A DNA stretch of 64,000 nt, from NCBI GenBank assembly GCA_002633005.1, contig NMRA01000113.1:402441-466440 (forward strand). Direction: 5' to 3'. This DNA is from Phoronis australis. Lineage: Eukaryota; Phoronida; Phoronidae. The notes under the pieces are model-generated. The model worked only from the letters and a program-made list of their open reading frames with translations. It had not been told where the DNA came from and made no database searches. The translations under genes and the position numbers were made by a program. Positions 1-10,950 of this stretch are shown here, piece by piece (the stretch's first letter is position 1; the number at the start of each line of letters is the position of its first letter).

Positions 1-3000
1 ATCTCGGCTTTGCTAAGCTTTTCCTGTAATTCCATTATTGTGTGGTTTCGTTGCTGAAGCAGTTGTGTGGTTAACTGAGAATTCGAAGAGTGAAGATAAC
101 ATTCATCTTTGCTATGTTTTTCCAACGTTCGTGTAGCGTTCTGTTGCAACAAAGTGGTCTCACTCAATGACTGACACTGGTTTTCCAAGCGCTCGTTTTC
201 CAACTGCAGTGCTTCAATTCGTTCAGATAGTTCAACAACTTTTTCATTAGCGTTTTCCAGTGACTGTGTTTGACTTTGAAGCTCTCGTTCAAGGTTAGAT
301 GATCTGTCTGCCAGAGTCTGACGCATGTCTAATGATTCAACCACGTGCCTGTTTTCCGCCGCTTTTAGTTCATTTTCAAGCTCGTGAACTTTCTTATTAC
401 GCTTTTGAATAAATGTTTTAAGAACTTCATTGTCTGCAGACATTGTATCAATCGTACATTGCAAACGGGAAACCTTTGTTTCAGAACTTTGAAGTTGTGT
501 TCGAATTACTGTTTCATGGCTCCGCGCTTCAGCTAGTTGACTCTGCAAGCTGTCAACTGTCCTGTTAAGGACTTCGTTTAGCTTTTCTTTCTCAGAAAGT
601 GCCACCTTTATGTCATCAAACTCTTTACACTCAAGGTGCTTTACGCGTTCGTCTAGATTGGACCTCTGTGTACGAAAAGTGGTATACAATTTCTTTAGAA
701 TCACAAGTTCTTTATCCAGTTCACCTAGTTTTGTACGTGTTTCTTGTAAGTCTTCGTCTTTCATCTTCAGCTGTTGATGGAGTACCAACTCACGGGATTC
801 TCGCTGAGAAATAAGTTTCAATTGTGATTCTAATAAATCGGCTTTCGCCCGCAGATCGCTTACAATACTCAATCTCTTTCTTGCATTTGTCTCACCAAAT
901 TTTAAATAATTAGTTAAAGTGTGAAGAAGAGTTTGTGAGTTAATCTCTATCTCCGACACATGCCCACTCAACCTAGATATGTCTTGTTTAACGTCACACA
1001 GATTATTATTTTCAACTTGATCTTCAAGAGCATTTATTTTTTCTTTAAACAATCCGATCGCGTCGTTCTTCAAACTGATATCAGTTCGTAATTTACCTTC
1101 AGTAGACTCACTGTTCCCTTTCTCTTCACTGCTTTTGGCATGCTGAAGATCATGTATTTGACGTAGGTAAGTACTTCGTTCCTCCTCGTAGCTTTTTTGT
1201 TTCTCCCAATATAACGAACGCAGCTCTTCAATGGCTGAGAATTGTTTCAGCAAAGCAGTGGCACTTTCCCTTAATTCCTCGAACGCCTCCTTACCTAAAG
1301 TCATTTCTCTAAGGTTAACTTCTTTTGCCACCAGTCTCTCCTGGAGCTCGTTGATCTGCTGGTCTTTTCTTTTTATGTCCATTTCAAGAGAACTGTGCAC
1401 AGCTTCAAAGTTGATGGTATTATCAGGATACTCGGACAAATTGTTCACATTTCGATTATGCGGCTGCTGTTCACTCAGTTTTCTGCCAAGACTATCATCC
1501 GCTTCTCTGATTTGTTGAGCATCCGACGATGTCGTTGCCGAAAAGTTGGTCACACTGTCCCTCTGATCTGGCTGAATTGGTTGGGCATGATCATGGCTAT
1601 AGTGCTTAACGCTTCCTTCTCCATCTATGTCATGACAATGAATTTTCATCAGACTTCGCTGAGTTTGACCAAGCTCTTGTCTGAGTTGTGAGTTTTGTTT
1701 GGCAACGATTTCCAATTCTCTCTCTTTCTCTCTAACGGTTTGTCTCATCAGTCCCATAAATGCGTTTTTTTCAAAGCGCATTGATGTGAGTTGTCGTTGT
1801 AAACTACGTATTCTATCATCCTTCAACTCTGTTCTCGACTGTAAAGTCACTTCGATCTCACTTCGAAGTTCTTCAGGGCTTACAATACCATCAGTGACAT
1901 CTGCCGGTCCTTCAAAAGAACTCTGAGAACTCTGAGAAACACGCATATGTAGTTTTTGTTGAAGCACGTAAACTTGTGACATAAGTGATTCTATAGTTTT
2001 GTCTCTTTTTTCAATTTCTCGTTGTTTTACAGCAATAATTCCATTCTTCCACTCGCACAGGTGTTCTCGCTCATCACTTACGCGTTTAACCTCTTCCGCC
2101 CATATTTCTTTTTGTTCGTCAAGTTCTTTTTGCTTATCAAGTACTTTCTGTCGCAGTTGTTGACACTGTTCGCTCAGCTGAAGACTTTCGACGTGTTCTC
2201 TTTTTATTTCCAGATAAAGACCTTCTATCACTTTTTCTTTTTCACAGGGGGTACTTTTCCTTCGAGCTTGCCAGGTTTGTATGTTTTGTCTACGCAAAGT
2301 AGTCTTGGCGTTAGTGCCTTCGTTTACTGTTGCGCTATAGAATCTTTCAACGTTCGTTTTAGTGAGTTGACTTGTTTTGCGTTGACGATCTTCGCGTACC
2401 ATTCCAGTGGTATCTTTTCCAGTCGTTTGGTTCACGTGTGTTTCGTCGTCTGGTAACAGTATGTTTTCCTCATTTGTAGTGTTTCGTTGCATAATATGAA
2501 TTTCATGTTCAGTCTCCAAGCGATTCTCTTCCCTGTGTTCTAGAACCCAGCGCAATTCCCTATTTTCCATCTCTTGTTTTTTGACAGTCTGTTCTAAATC
2601 ATCAATCTGTGTTTTCAGCTTTTCTATCAACGCGCAATTTTCCTTTTCCTTGGAAGGAATACTGTCTTTCCTTTTCTTTGAATTGTTGAAAAAGGATTTT
2701 TTTCTGGAATCTTTTGATGACCGTTGGTGCAAATTTTTATCAGCCATTTCTTTCGTCAACCGAAATACCTCCCTTTGGGATTCCCCTAACTGAGTGCGTA
2801 TTTCCTTGTTTTGGGCGGTAACGTTTCCAATAGCAATTTGATTTGCTTGCAATTGATTTTGTAAATCACTTACGTCCTCCGCCTTTTCTTTACGTAAGGT
2901 ATGGATCTCTTGATGTAACTTCAACACAACATCGAATGCTTCAGGATCATTGGCAAATAACTGTTTTTCTAGTTCCAATTTTCTTTTGTTAGCAGTAAGT

Positions 3001-4671
3001 AATTCTGTCTGTGTTTGTGATAAACGGGACTTTAAAAACTCGACCAGACCCTCCATGTTCTCTCTCTCACCGTTCGCGTCTTTAAGCTGTCCATTCAGTA
3101 ACGCGACGGTGCGACTGTAATGTTCTTCCGCAGCATGTGATGCTACTTTGCTGCAGCTGGGATTATCATCGCCCTCTAAAGTCTTCGAGGCACTTAAACA
3201 TTGCAGGTTCACTTGAAGTGCAACCAGGCGACTGCGAAGCTCTTGGTTGTAATCCTCACTATATTGCAATTCCTTCTCTTTTTCATTTAGTTCAATCTGT
3301 AATAACGCTAGTGAACTACTTTGATTCAAGCACATCACCTTCAACTCATTCATTGCAACCACATTTGAACATTTATTACCAGCACATGAACATTGCTGTG
3401 GTTCGTCGTTATCTGCGGTGCTACCTTCGGATTCCTCTCTGTTGGATTGATTTCTATTAATGGCATCAGGCTTTTCATAAACAATCTCCTTTTTTCTTTT
3501 GTTTGATTTAGAAGAGAAAGGCCCCCCTTTTTGTGGCTCATTTTCAGTATGTATTGGAACATCGACACTATTTGGAGAAACTTCGGTGTCACTTGTAACT
3601 GTTTCATTTTCACCAACTTCCATAGTTTTCGTTTGTTGTAAAAAGGTTTCTGACAACTGAGATTTGTCCACTGTCGCTACTTCGTTGTTGTCCAGTGCAC
3701 GTCCCGTTAACTTCAAGGTACTTTCATATTTTACCTGTCCTTTTCTAAATTCTTGATTTTCTGCAGCTACTGTCTTGTAATCCTTAATTATTAGATCTAA
3801 CTCCTCATTTTTCTGATCAATTATGTGATAGCAAGAATTTAGTTGGGCGAGTAACTCGACCTTCTCAAGACGTGCTTCACCTAACTCTGCCTTCGCCTCC
3901 TTGTGGAGACGTTCTGCATTAGCAAGCTCTCTATTTCTCTCCTTTAGGTTGTCATCAATCTCATTACAACCATCCCCACATTGTTGGCAGCGCAGTAGTA
4001 TCTCAATCTGTTTGTCTCGTTTGGTTAATGCGACAAGTGCTTTACGGTAACAACAAATTTCTTTACTGTCATTTGACAAACAAGGACAGTTTTGAGGTTT
4101 GACATCACCTTCAATAGTTTGACTTTCTGCAATTTCGGCAATTCCCATTACATTATCACATGCCCTGTTCCACGGCATATTGGAATCAAATAAAGATCGT
4201 CTAAGGTCTTGGATTTCTCTCTCACGATCTTCCAAAATCAACATGGCCATAGTGCAGTTTTTCTCCAAGTATGACAATCTGGAATAGCAAACCATGTCAT
4301 CACTTCCAGCAGAATACATTTTGTTTGCGGAGTAATTGCAACGATGGTTATCACTGCATACGTCCACTTCAAGATTAGAATTGTATTGATGTGCAGTCGC
4401 TATTTCAGTATTTGGCTCGTGCATATGAGACAGTGTTTCACACGTTGATGATTCAACTTCAACATTTTGACTCTTGTCCTTTGCAGATAGCTTTGAAGTA
4501 ACAGGGGGCATAGAGTCAAACGGAAACACAGGCTTTCGTTTTCCTTCCACAGACTGTCAAGCTTAATATCCGTAACTGTTGTTTTGATGACAACTTCGTC
4601 CTCTAGGTTTTCGCAGTACGTGCGATATACTTTGAGTTCCTCGGTCAGCGATTGCACAGATTTCTGTAGTT
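1..4671 (-). CDS. Giant coding exon of the coiled-coil gene
   Basis: The reverse strand is open for about 1,515 codons from near 4556 to position 1 without a stop. A tgtttccag acceptor sits just above 4671. The first 50 codons or so (ELQKSVQSLTEELKVYRTYC) are in a second frame that has to change by one base near the run of five G at 4504-4508 to reach the long frame. In the long frame the code before the stop at about 4556 is closed. Several segments read as typical coiled coil, for example LEKQLFANDPEAFDVV and QLRQEL. Absence of introns over 4.6 kb contrasts with the small exons of the other genes here. Confidence 0.85.
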
Positions 4672-5602
4672 CTGGAAACAGACCTCATGTTTAAGCAACA
4701 CTGAATTTAACAAAATAAAGAATTCGATGATCTTAGTGTTGGAGGAATGACTTTTCCAATCCCTTAATCCGCCATAAATCTAGCCATCCAGCTTGCCGCA
4801 TGGAGACTTACGTTAAGGATACTATAAACTCTGTTTTTGCTTGAACCGGGGTCTAACCTTTGTAATCGAAACACGAAACTAGAAAATCAATGAATTTTAA
4901 GGAACACTTGAGTTACCTTGGAAACATGACTACTCGAATCATGCGGGGTAATTGGTTCACTTCGGGTTTCAACTCAGTAGTCTGAGTTAGGATATTTGAC
5001 CCTGGTATGTATGCTCTTCTGAAGTGATGTTCTTTATTTGAATTCAATTTGGTTAAGGCACAGTAAAAGTCCGAAGAGGGTCATACTTCTCAGCGGCGGC
5101 ACTAAATAACATTGAACCGTCTTGGGGCCAGCCGGTTGACTTGCTATGAGCTGAGCTGGCTAACTCGAGAGTGGACGATAACTGACGGTCTTTCAAATTG
5201 AATAATGAACAAAGAGAGACTTATCATAACGGCGAGTGGCCTAAATCATGTACTTGACAGGAAACAGGGGTTCTTTGTTCTTCTAACAAACTACGTAAAC
5301 TGTTACGTCAGATAGATCTTATAGGGTGCATTATGAACTTACCTACATATTCAACGCACCTAGCTGTTTTATCAACGGCAGGAGCATTAGTCTGAAAGAA
5401 ACACCACGTCGTTCATGGCCGGACAGTGCTTCACTGGACAGTCTTTCCATTCCCAGGAAGCAAGCGGCAGAAATAAGAAAGTGGGAATATTGTTGCGAAA
5501 AACGGGAGGTCGATTGAGGTTATGAAAATTGCGCCATCTGGATAGCAATGTGTGAAACAAGTTAGCATTATTCACACTTTTAAGCTGTCCAAGTTTAGTC
5601 AT
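1..5602 (-). CDS. Long coiled-coil protein, unidentified, 3' end outside window
   Basis: Proposed exons are 5576-5602 (possible start MTKLGQLKS), 5343-5391 and 1-4671, continuing past the left edge. The 49-bp exon has a tttctttcag acceptor and a gtaagttc donor. It joins the large exon in frame (VEYV then ELQKSVQSLTEELK). About 1,550 residues are visible, rich in E, K, Q, L, N and S with long heptad-like stretches and no membrane segment or enzyme motif. A Cys-rich patch (CCYRKA, CQQCGDGC) lies about 200 residues from the N-terminus and a second one (QQCSCAGNKC) about 200 residues further on. The composition suggests a structural, centrosomal or Golgi-type scaffold, but I do not recognise the family. 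The start is weak, with T at -3, and further 5' exons are possible. The frame is broken once near 4504-4560. Confidence 0.75.
4672..5342 (-). other. Intron of the coiled-coil gene
   Basis: This 671-bp intron lies between the 49-bp exon and the giant exon. I see no coding signal, RNA gene or repeat in it. Confidence 0.55.
5343..5391 (-). CDS. Small internal exon of the coiled-coil gene
   Basis: The 49-bp exon is bounded by a pyrimidine-rich tttctttcag acceptor and a consensus gtaagttc donor. It encodes TNAPAVDKTARCVEYV plus one base. That base joins the large exon so that a Glu codon is formed and the coiled-coil frame continues. The phase match is the main evidence. Confidence 0.65.
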
Positions 5603-5749
5603 CAAATCCGCATCTCGCTCACGTGAAGTTCATGATTAGTAAAATAATCATTTTAGCTTTTCTTTTCTTTGTTTTTATCATTTTAAGACAGAATGGGTTT
5701 CTCCAATTGAAATACTTCAATGAAACAGAAAGTCAACATTTCGGAAATT

Positions 5750-5795
5750 GCAAATCTGTATGCATGCTTGCAAATCTGTATGTATGCTTATGTAT
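5750..5795. repeat. Short tandem duplication
   Basis: Two copies of a roughly 20-bp unit, gcaaatctgtatgcatgctt and a near copy, lie back to back in the upstream flank of the coiled-coil gene. Confidence 0.6.
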
Positions 5796-5942
5796 GTTCA
5801 ATATTTAATAACTTTGGTGCCACTCATCTTTTTGGGGCCATTTTCTTGGTGTACCATGCGGCAATTTGAAAGCTAAACATAAAAATTCTATATTGAATTA
5901 TGCTTTTTCGGAAAAATTCTAAGAAACACGATCACCTAATTA

Positions 5943-6060
5943 CGGTGGCCAAAGATGACACTACGAGTTTCTTTTTTAATTATCCGAAAAACTCGAGATC
6001 CCGACTTATTTATCTCGAGATCCTGGCTTAATTATCTCAGGATCTAGAGATCCCAGATAA
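5943..6060. repeat. Left terminal inverted repeat
   Basis: It begins CGGTGGCCAAAGATGACA and contains repeated gagatccc and taattatctc phrases. It aligns to the reverse complement of 8134-8251 with scattered mismatches. Confidence 0.8.
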
Positions 6061-7543
6061 TTTTCTTCAGTGTGTCATTGTACGTAAATAGTCTTCTGGC
6101 GCGTCGCATTGCCACACCATCTGGATAGACAGCAGAAAGAATGAAGCGCACGGTTTCTCGTTTCATCACTAAGCCATTAGTGACACATTTGTGGTGCATG
6201 ATGAATGTTGCTGCCCTGACATCGATATTTGGCGGTCTATAAAACCAATCACATCATCGACGCGCGATTCCTAGTCTCGACAACAAACGCCGAAGGTGCC
6301 TTCCTGCTAACACTAATAATGATACCAAAGCGATACCTGAGCATGTCTGCGGTTTCTTTTTGAGACACCCCTAAGTTGAAAAGATCTCGAAAGGCTTCTT
6401 AACAGAAAACAAGACCAACCATGTGAGACCGGTTTTATAACAGTAAGAGGCGTTATTCTATTATTGTTTTTCATCCAGCAAAACTAGTAGTACGGCAGTT
6501 TTGTGCGGAATGATTATCTTTAAAATCAGGCATGTAAATCTGTTGTGGCGTGATAAATCTAAGTTCTGTCCTTTCCTCAGATCATGTTATCCGGACTTTT
6601 AACAGATGGAAGTTCTAAACATAAGCGTTGTCATTGATGCTTTGTTGCTATGTGTCCTGATAGCTCTACTGTACACTGTGTGGGTAAAGATTGTAAATGG
6701 CCTTGATTACTTGTCCTGATGATGTTTGAGACATCGAAACGTTATGAAGTTGAAAATCTCGTTGCTTTTATTAACACTGTCACGTTTCTTCGTTGAGACA
6801 ACAAGCGTTATACCCCGTTTCACGCCAGAGATAGGATCGCACGTGGTTTTACATACTTTGAAAGTTGAGTCACCTACGCATAATATAGAATTTTTTCCAG
6901 GCAACTGCTATTTGAATTATTTGATAAAGTGATATGCCCATCATAATGTCATGGCTCAGAAATATATGGTTTTAAGGAGTACGGTTGAAAAGATGCATTT
7001 GCGTAAAATTATTCTTAGAGTACAGTTTAAGTGGGAACCGTCAGCTCTAATACTTTTTTCTCGGGTGGTTCTCGGCTATTTTTCGGCAAGGGTGCGGCCG
7101 CTGAAAACTTAGTTTAACTGAAGATGTATTTTCTTGTAAAAATGCATGCAGCCCATGTTATACGCAGTTGTACAATGTACAAAGTTACGTGATCCACATC
7201 GTCTCTTCTTTTACCAGCTGTCAACAGTCACATCCATGTACGTAGCAAACTGTCAAATTCTGAGGGCCCCTCGTGGGTTTCAGAGTTATTATCCTTGTCT
7301 AACTGAGGCCGACCGGTCCAAACCTCTGTTTTTTTGTTGTGTCATTGTAATATTCTGATATTACGAAGTCAGAATATAAGACTTGCTGTGTCAAATACTT
7401 TATTGGAACTAACTAAATTATCTACAAGGTGGCTTATATAGAACAATGACTAAGCAGCATGCAATTCTTTCAATGGAAGTGGTAATACCATACATAGAAC
7501 TTTCTTTACTCAGAATCAATTAAACTATAGTCTTGCACTAACT

Positions 7544-7590
7544 GGTATGCGTGAGTAATATATCTGCTATATGTTTATCAAAACATTACA
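7544..7590. repeat. 47-bp direct repeat, copy 1
   Basis: It starts ggtatgcgtgagtaata. A nearly identical copy is at 7870-7916, and the two bracket the retroelement fragment. They may be pieces of LTRs or a local duplication. Confidence 0.75.
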
Positions 7591-7680
7591 TCTCTCCTCA
7601 ACTTAGAATAATTTCTACAAGTACACAAACATAAACACATTTCAACAGTCCATGTAGCTTGTCCAGTAATTGTAATTTTA

Positions 7681-7869
7681 GTCAGTCACAAAGTCTTGCA
7701 AATATCCTGGTTTGCGTTTAACACGTGTAGATCGTCTGACAGTAGGATCCTGTTGTTGAGGTTTTGTCTCTGTTGGTGTAGTATCGACAAAGATTTTATA
7801 GATTCCAGAAATTCCCTTTCGTCATTCTCGCCCACAACTGGTGTAAATTTCGAATTAGTATGTTTAAAT
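7681..7869 (-). mobile_element. C-terminal remnant of an LTR-retrotransposon polyprotein
   Basis: On the minus strand one frame ends in RRSTRVKRKPGYLQDFV followed shortly by a stop. A tail of basic residues, then PGYLxDF, is typical of the end of gypsy or copia integrase polyproteins. The upstream frame is shifted (EREFLESIKSL is in another frame), so the copy is broken. No LTRs or primer site were identified. Confidence 0.5.
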
Positions 7870-7916
7870 GGTATGCGTGAGTAATACATCTGCTATATGT
7901 TTATCAAAACATTACA
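7870..7916. repeat. 47-bp direct repeat, copy 2
   Basis: Differs from copy 1 by one base (atacatc for atatatc). Same orientation, 326 bp apart. Confidence 0.75.
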
Positions 7917-8133
7917 GCCATTTTTGTTTTTTCCTTCACCGATGGGCCCCTTAACTCCCGCGGGCCCGAGGGTTGTAGGCCCTCCTGTCCACCCCCTCTC
8001 GACGCCTCTAACCATACATTTAATTTTGTTTGCAATGTACTGTTTTTATTCAAACTACTTCGAGTATTCGTAGTGGAAACCACGATTTATTAGTTGAGAC
8101 CGGTGGTTATTTGAAAACAGACTATGTTGATAG

Positions 8134-8251
8134 GATCGAGACCCCGAGATAATTAACTCGGGATCTCGATATTCTGAGATAATTAAGTCGGGATCTCGAG
8201 ATCTTCGAGCTAATTAAAAATGAAACGCGCGATGTCATCTTTGGGCCACCG
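8134..8251. repeat. Right terminal inverted repeat
   Basis: It ends GATGTCATCTTTGGGCCACCG, the inverted counterpart of the left end. Three gagataattaa-type phrases are present. The right edge is only 46 bp from a candidate exon at 8297. Confidence 0.8.
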
Positions 8252-8296
8252 TAAGTACAGTACAAAACGAAAATAAATCACAAAGAGGGGGCCTAC

Positions 8297-8380
8297 CTTT
8301 TAAAGCGGCTATCAACCGCCTTGGTTGACTTTTGATTGAGGCCACTTTCCACTATCAATTTGTTCTCAGCTTGTTCCTTA
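8297..8380 (-). CDS. Candidate internal exon b, unidentified
   Basis: The exon is bounded by a catcttag acceptor and a gtaggcc donor. It reads SKEQAENKLIVESGLNQK onward, completing a codon begun in the exon at 8643-8713. It ends in phase 2. I could not find an exon that connects it to the coiled-coil gene below, so it may belong to that gene's 5' end, to another gene or to a relic. Confidence 0.35.
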
Positions 8381-8642
8381 CTAAGATGAGAAATGATATC
8401 TGGTGCAGGGAATAACGGGCAGTGTGCAGTACTTGAGACCATGCTGGCTCAAAGCAGCAAATGACCCGCCATGAGAAGCCAACTTATCGAGCTTAATCTT
8501 GAGCTAAAAATGACACATAGGGACTGGATAAAATTAGACAATGTAGAAACAGGTAGAGCTCCTTTTCTTTTCGCTCCAGTGCCGCACCCTCGGAAGCTTT
8601 TTTAATTAATGAATATTTTAACCGGGTTTTAAAGTGTTTTAC

Positions 8643-8713
8643 CTTTTTTCTACATTGATCCTGAACAATAACGTCCGTTGTTTCAAAGTCCAAGCTTGAA
8701 AATGGTATCTAAT
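8643..8713 (-). CDS. Candidate internal exon a with SFI1-like motif
   Basis: The acceptor cttgttcag and the donor gtaaaacac bound a 71-bp exon reading IRYHFQAWTLKQRTLLFRIN onward. The pattern of hydrophobic-x-x-Trp with basic residues resembles an SFI1/centrin-binding repeat. Its phase matches exon b exactly. No upstream exon was found. Confidence 0.35.
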
Positions 8714-8824
8714 CTGAACAAGGAACAAGTTAAGGCCATATTTATCAGAGAAAATAGCCTAAATAAAAAGTTATTTTTTGACGGAAGGAAATTCTATACT
8801 TTTTTACTAGACGAGCATTGCAAC

Positions 8825-8902
8825 AGGCAGGCTGTCAGTCGCACTGTCAACACACTACTCTTACAGACAGGCTGTCACTCACACTGTCAACACCGTCTAC
8901 CC
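8825..8902. repeat. Two-copy tandem repeat
   Basis: The phrase caggctgtcagtcgcactgtcaacac and a close copy (caggctgtcactcacactgtcaacac) are adjacent. No further copies are seen. Confidence 0.65.
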
Positions 8903-8903
8903 C

Positions 8904-10440
8904 CACTCTTCCGTAGTGGTCCGCACATCCGAAATACGCCATATGCTTTCATTATTATCGGGTAGGAATAATTAAAATAACGTCACAGCGTAATGACGTG
9001 AGACGTTGTTAGTTTACGATTCTTTTGATAAATGTTGACATGCAGGAGGTGTATGAAAATATACCATGTGGAAGGCAGCCGAGTTTGAAAAGAAATCAGT
9101 CAGGATGCTAGTAGAAGTGTTGATACGATTTACTACCGCCATCCGCACTCATTTATACTGGACTTTAAGAAAATGTAAATATCTTCTTTCATACATAAAC
9201 ACATTCTTAAAACATATGTTTCTTACTTCGTAGCGTGTTTAGATATAGAATGCTCCACACCATGTCGCGCACAACCTACATAAAAGTTATTTTTATTTTG
9301 TATCTGACAGCAGTTCTTGTTGTATTTGGTCTTGTTATTGCATTATCGTTTTTAAAACAACCATTAGCCCACTCACGACTTTTAACGTTTGCAGCGAATA
9401 TATTCATTAATTTCCACGCCTTATGTTGACTTATGTTTAGTTAACAGTAGGTCCTACACTATCTTGTAAACACTGATTTGCAGTCAGAGTTGTTTTTCCA
9501 AAAAGACTTGAATTATCACCGAAGCGCTTATTTGGAACTGGGCGCTTATTTAACAATGGTCCTTGTAACTGGCTTTTACCTGGTGCTTATGAACACCCAA
9601 CACCAGGTATGTTTGAGTGGTCTTTGTCTTCACACTGTTTCTAGCAACTCCCAAAGTAAAGAGATGAAACAGGTAATTGACTCTTAGGTTGTGTAACCAT
9701 TAATCAATCAATCAATCAATCAATCAATAGTTCAATTATATTTTGTTGCAATAAGGACACTGGCCCACATTACAAACAATAACATATAGGGTGAATAATT
9801 ATGTACACTTAGCACACATTTTACAGATCCGCTAAAGATTCTGAATAAAAAAATACTCAGACAAGTTTCTTAACTCATTTACAGGTAGTTCCTTTTCATA
9901 ATTTACAAAAGTACCATGGACCACATTGGTGATATATGGCAAGTATCCCAGGCAAGATGTTACATAAAAATAAATTTACTTTACACTATTCAAGTCACAG
10001 CAAGTATACAACCTTTGTGAGAGTTCAGTATCCATTCTTCTACCTGTTGATATTTAACTGAATAGAGCACATCTGCATCTTGCCGAGATAGATAACTGAG
10101 CAAAGTTTTCAACATGAGATATTCCAATACTAGGTCGTTTTTGAAAATACGAATATAATGAGACTACTATGCCTGCGTGCACCCGGGGGGCTCAAACAAG
10201 CCGCCCTATTTGGCGAAGTGGGCAAACAGGTCCACTTCAGGGAAACAAAAAGTCCGAAAAAGTAGAAAACAAGAAAAAGTCTACTAAAAAGGCAGGAATT
10301 CGGCAAATGCACAATACATAGCTCTGAACGTACCCGTTTTTTTGTTTTTTTCTTGTCTTTTTCTTTTAGTAAAAGGTCCACATTCTCAAAAATTCGAGCC
10401 CCCTTATTTTTTAGGCTGTGTGTGCGCATGCTATGAGACA
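8904..10440. other. Non-coding stretch
   Basis: Apart from an (AATC)n microsatellite and low-complexity A-rich sequence, nothing with coding character is visible. A short hydrophobic frame near 9260-9370 has no supporting context. Confidence 0.5.
9702..9728. repeat. (AATC)n microsatellite
   Basis: About 6.5 perfect copies of AATC. Confidence 0.95.
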
Positions 10441-10457
10441 ACTATTCTCCAATACAA

Positions 10458-10531
10458 TGTTCAGTGGTATTACATATCTTTACATCAATACAATGTTCAG
10501 TAGTATTCCATATCTTTACATCAAATCTCCT
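10458..10531. repeat. 36-bp tandem duplication
   Basis: Two adjacent copies of a unit beginning aatacaatgttcagtggtat, differing at two or three bases. Confidence 0.75.
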
Positions 10532-10689
10532 CATCGCTAGTCCTTGGTTAATCCACACAATCCCGAAGTCAGTTGAGCACAACAACCTTTTATCTTTAAT
10601 AAATCCCAGCGAATTCAAACTGCAAAGTTTAACATGCTTTTTGCTGTATTTTCTTTTCGGTATCCTTACAATTCTTAACCATTATTTAA

Positions 10690-10950
10690 TTATTTAAGCT
10701 AAACTCTAAACGCAGCCACATTGGATGTGTTCTGCAATATACCTAACAGTTATGCACCAACTCTATATGGTGCCTGCATGAAAACGCCATATCTCACAAC
10801 TGTACAAGAGAATTGGTAACATTTTGGCATTGAACAATTTCAACCAAAGTGTAACTGGCAAAAGGAAAAGGTTCCAGGGTCTCTCTTTAGCACAAATAAT
10901 GCGTTGCAAGCTTTTCCAGTCAGGTTCTTTTGAGTTGATGTCCAAGTAAC
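10690..10950 (-). mobile_element. Non-LTR retrotransposon (LINE) remnant, end of RT domain
   Basis: The minus strand encodes LKLFNAKMLPILLYSCEIW, which matches the conserved LFxxxVxPILLYGxEIW segment near the end of LINE reverse transcriptases. After a frame shift it continues as ILQNTSNVAAFRV, resembling the following ILGxxxxTPNxAV segment. Stops and shifts show that it is dead. The clade is not assigned. Confidence 0.6.

Larger units (their letters stand above)
5943..8251. mobile_element. 2.3-kb DNA transposon with long terminal inverted repeats
   Basis: The ends are inverted copies over about 118 bp: CGGTGGCC at 5943 against GGCCACCG at 8251. TA lies directly outside both ends, as expected of a TA target-site duplication. 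Inside each end a short palindromic phrase (ctcgagatcccga with taattatctc) is repeated two or three times. No transposase frame is visible, so the element is non-autonomous or dead. The interior carries a retroelement fragment. The TA flank fits Tc1/mariner-like or related superfamilies, but the family is not established. Confidence 0.8.

Noticed and set aside
6711-6745. Hammerhead-ribozyme-like core (CTGATGA at 6716-6722 followed by GAAAC at 6736-6740)
   Set aside because: The segment between the core parts does not form a stem that closes next to GAAAC, and no stem I or III partner was found.
9235-9429. Small hydrophobic open frame with one predicted membrane span
   Set aside because: AT-rich DNA yields such frames by chance. 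No splice, promoter or similarity support.
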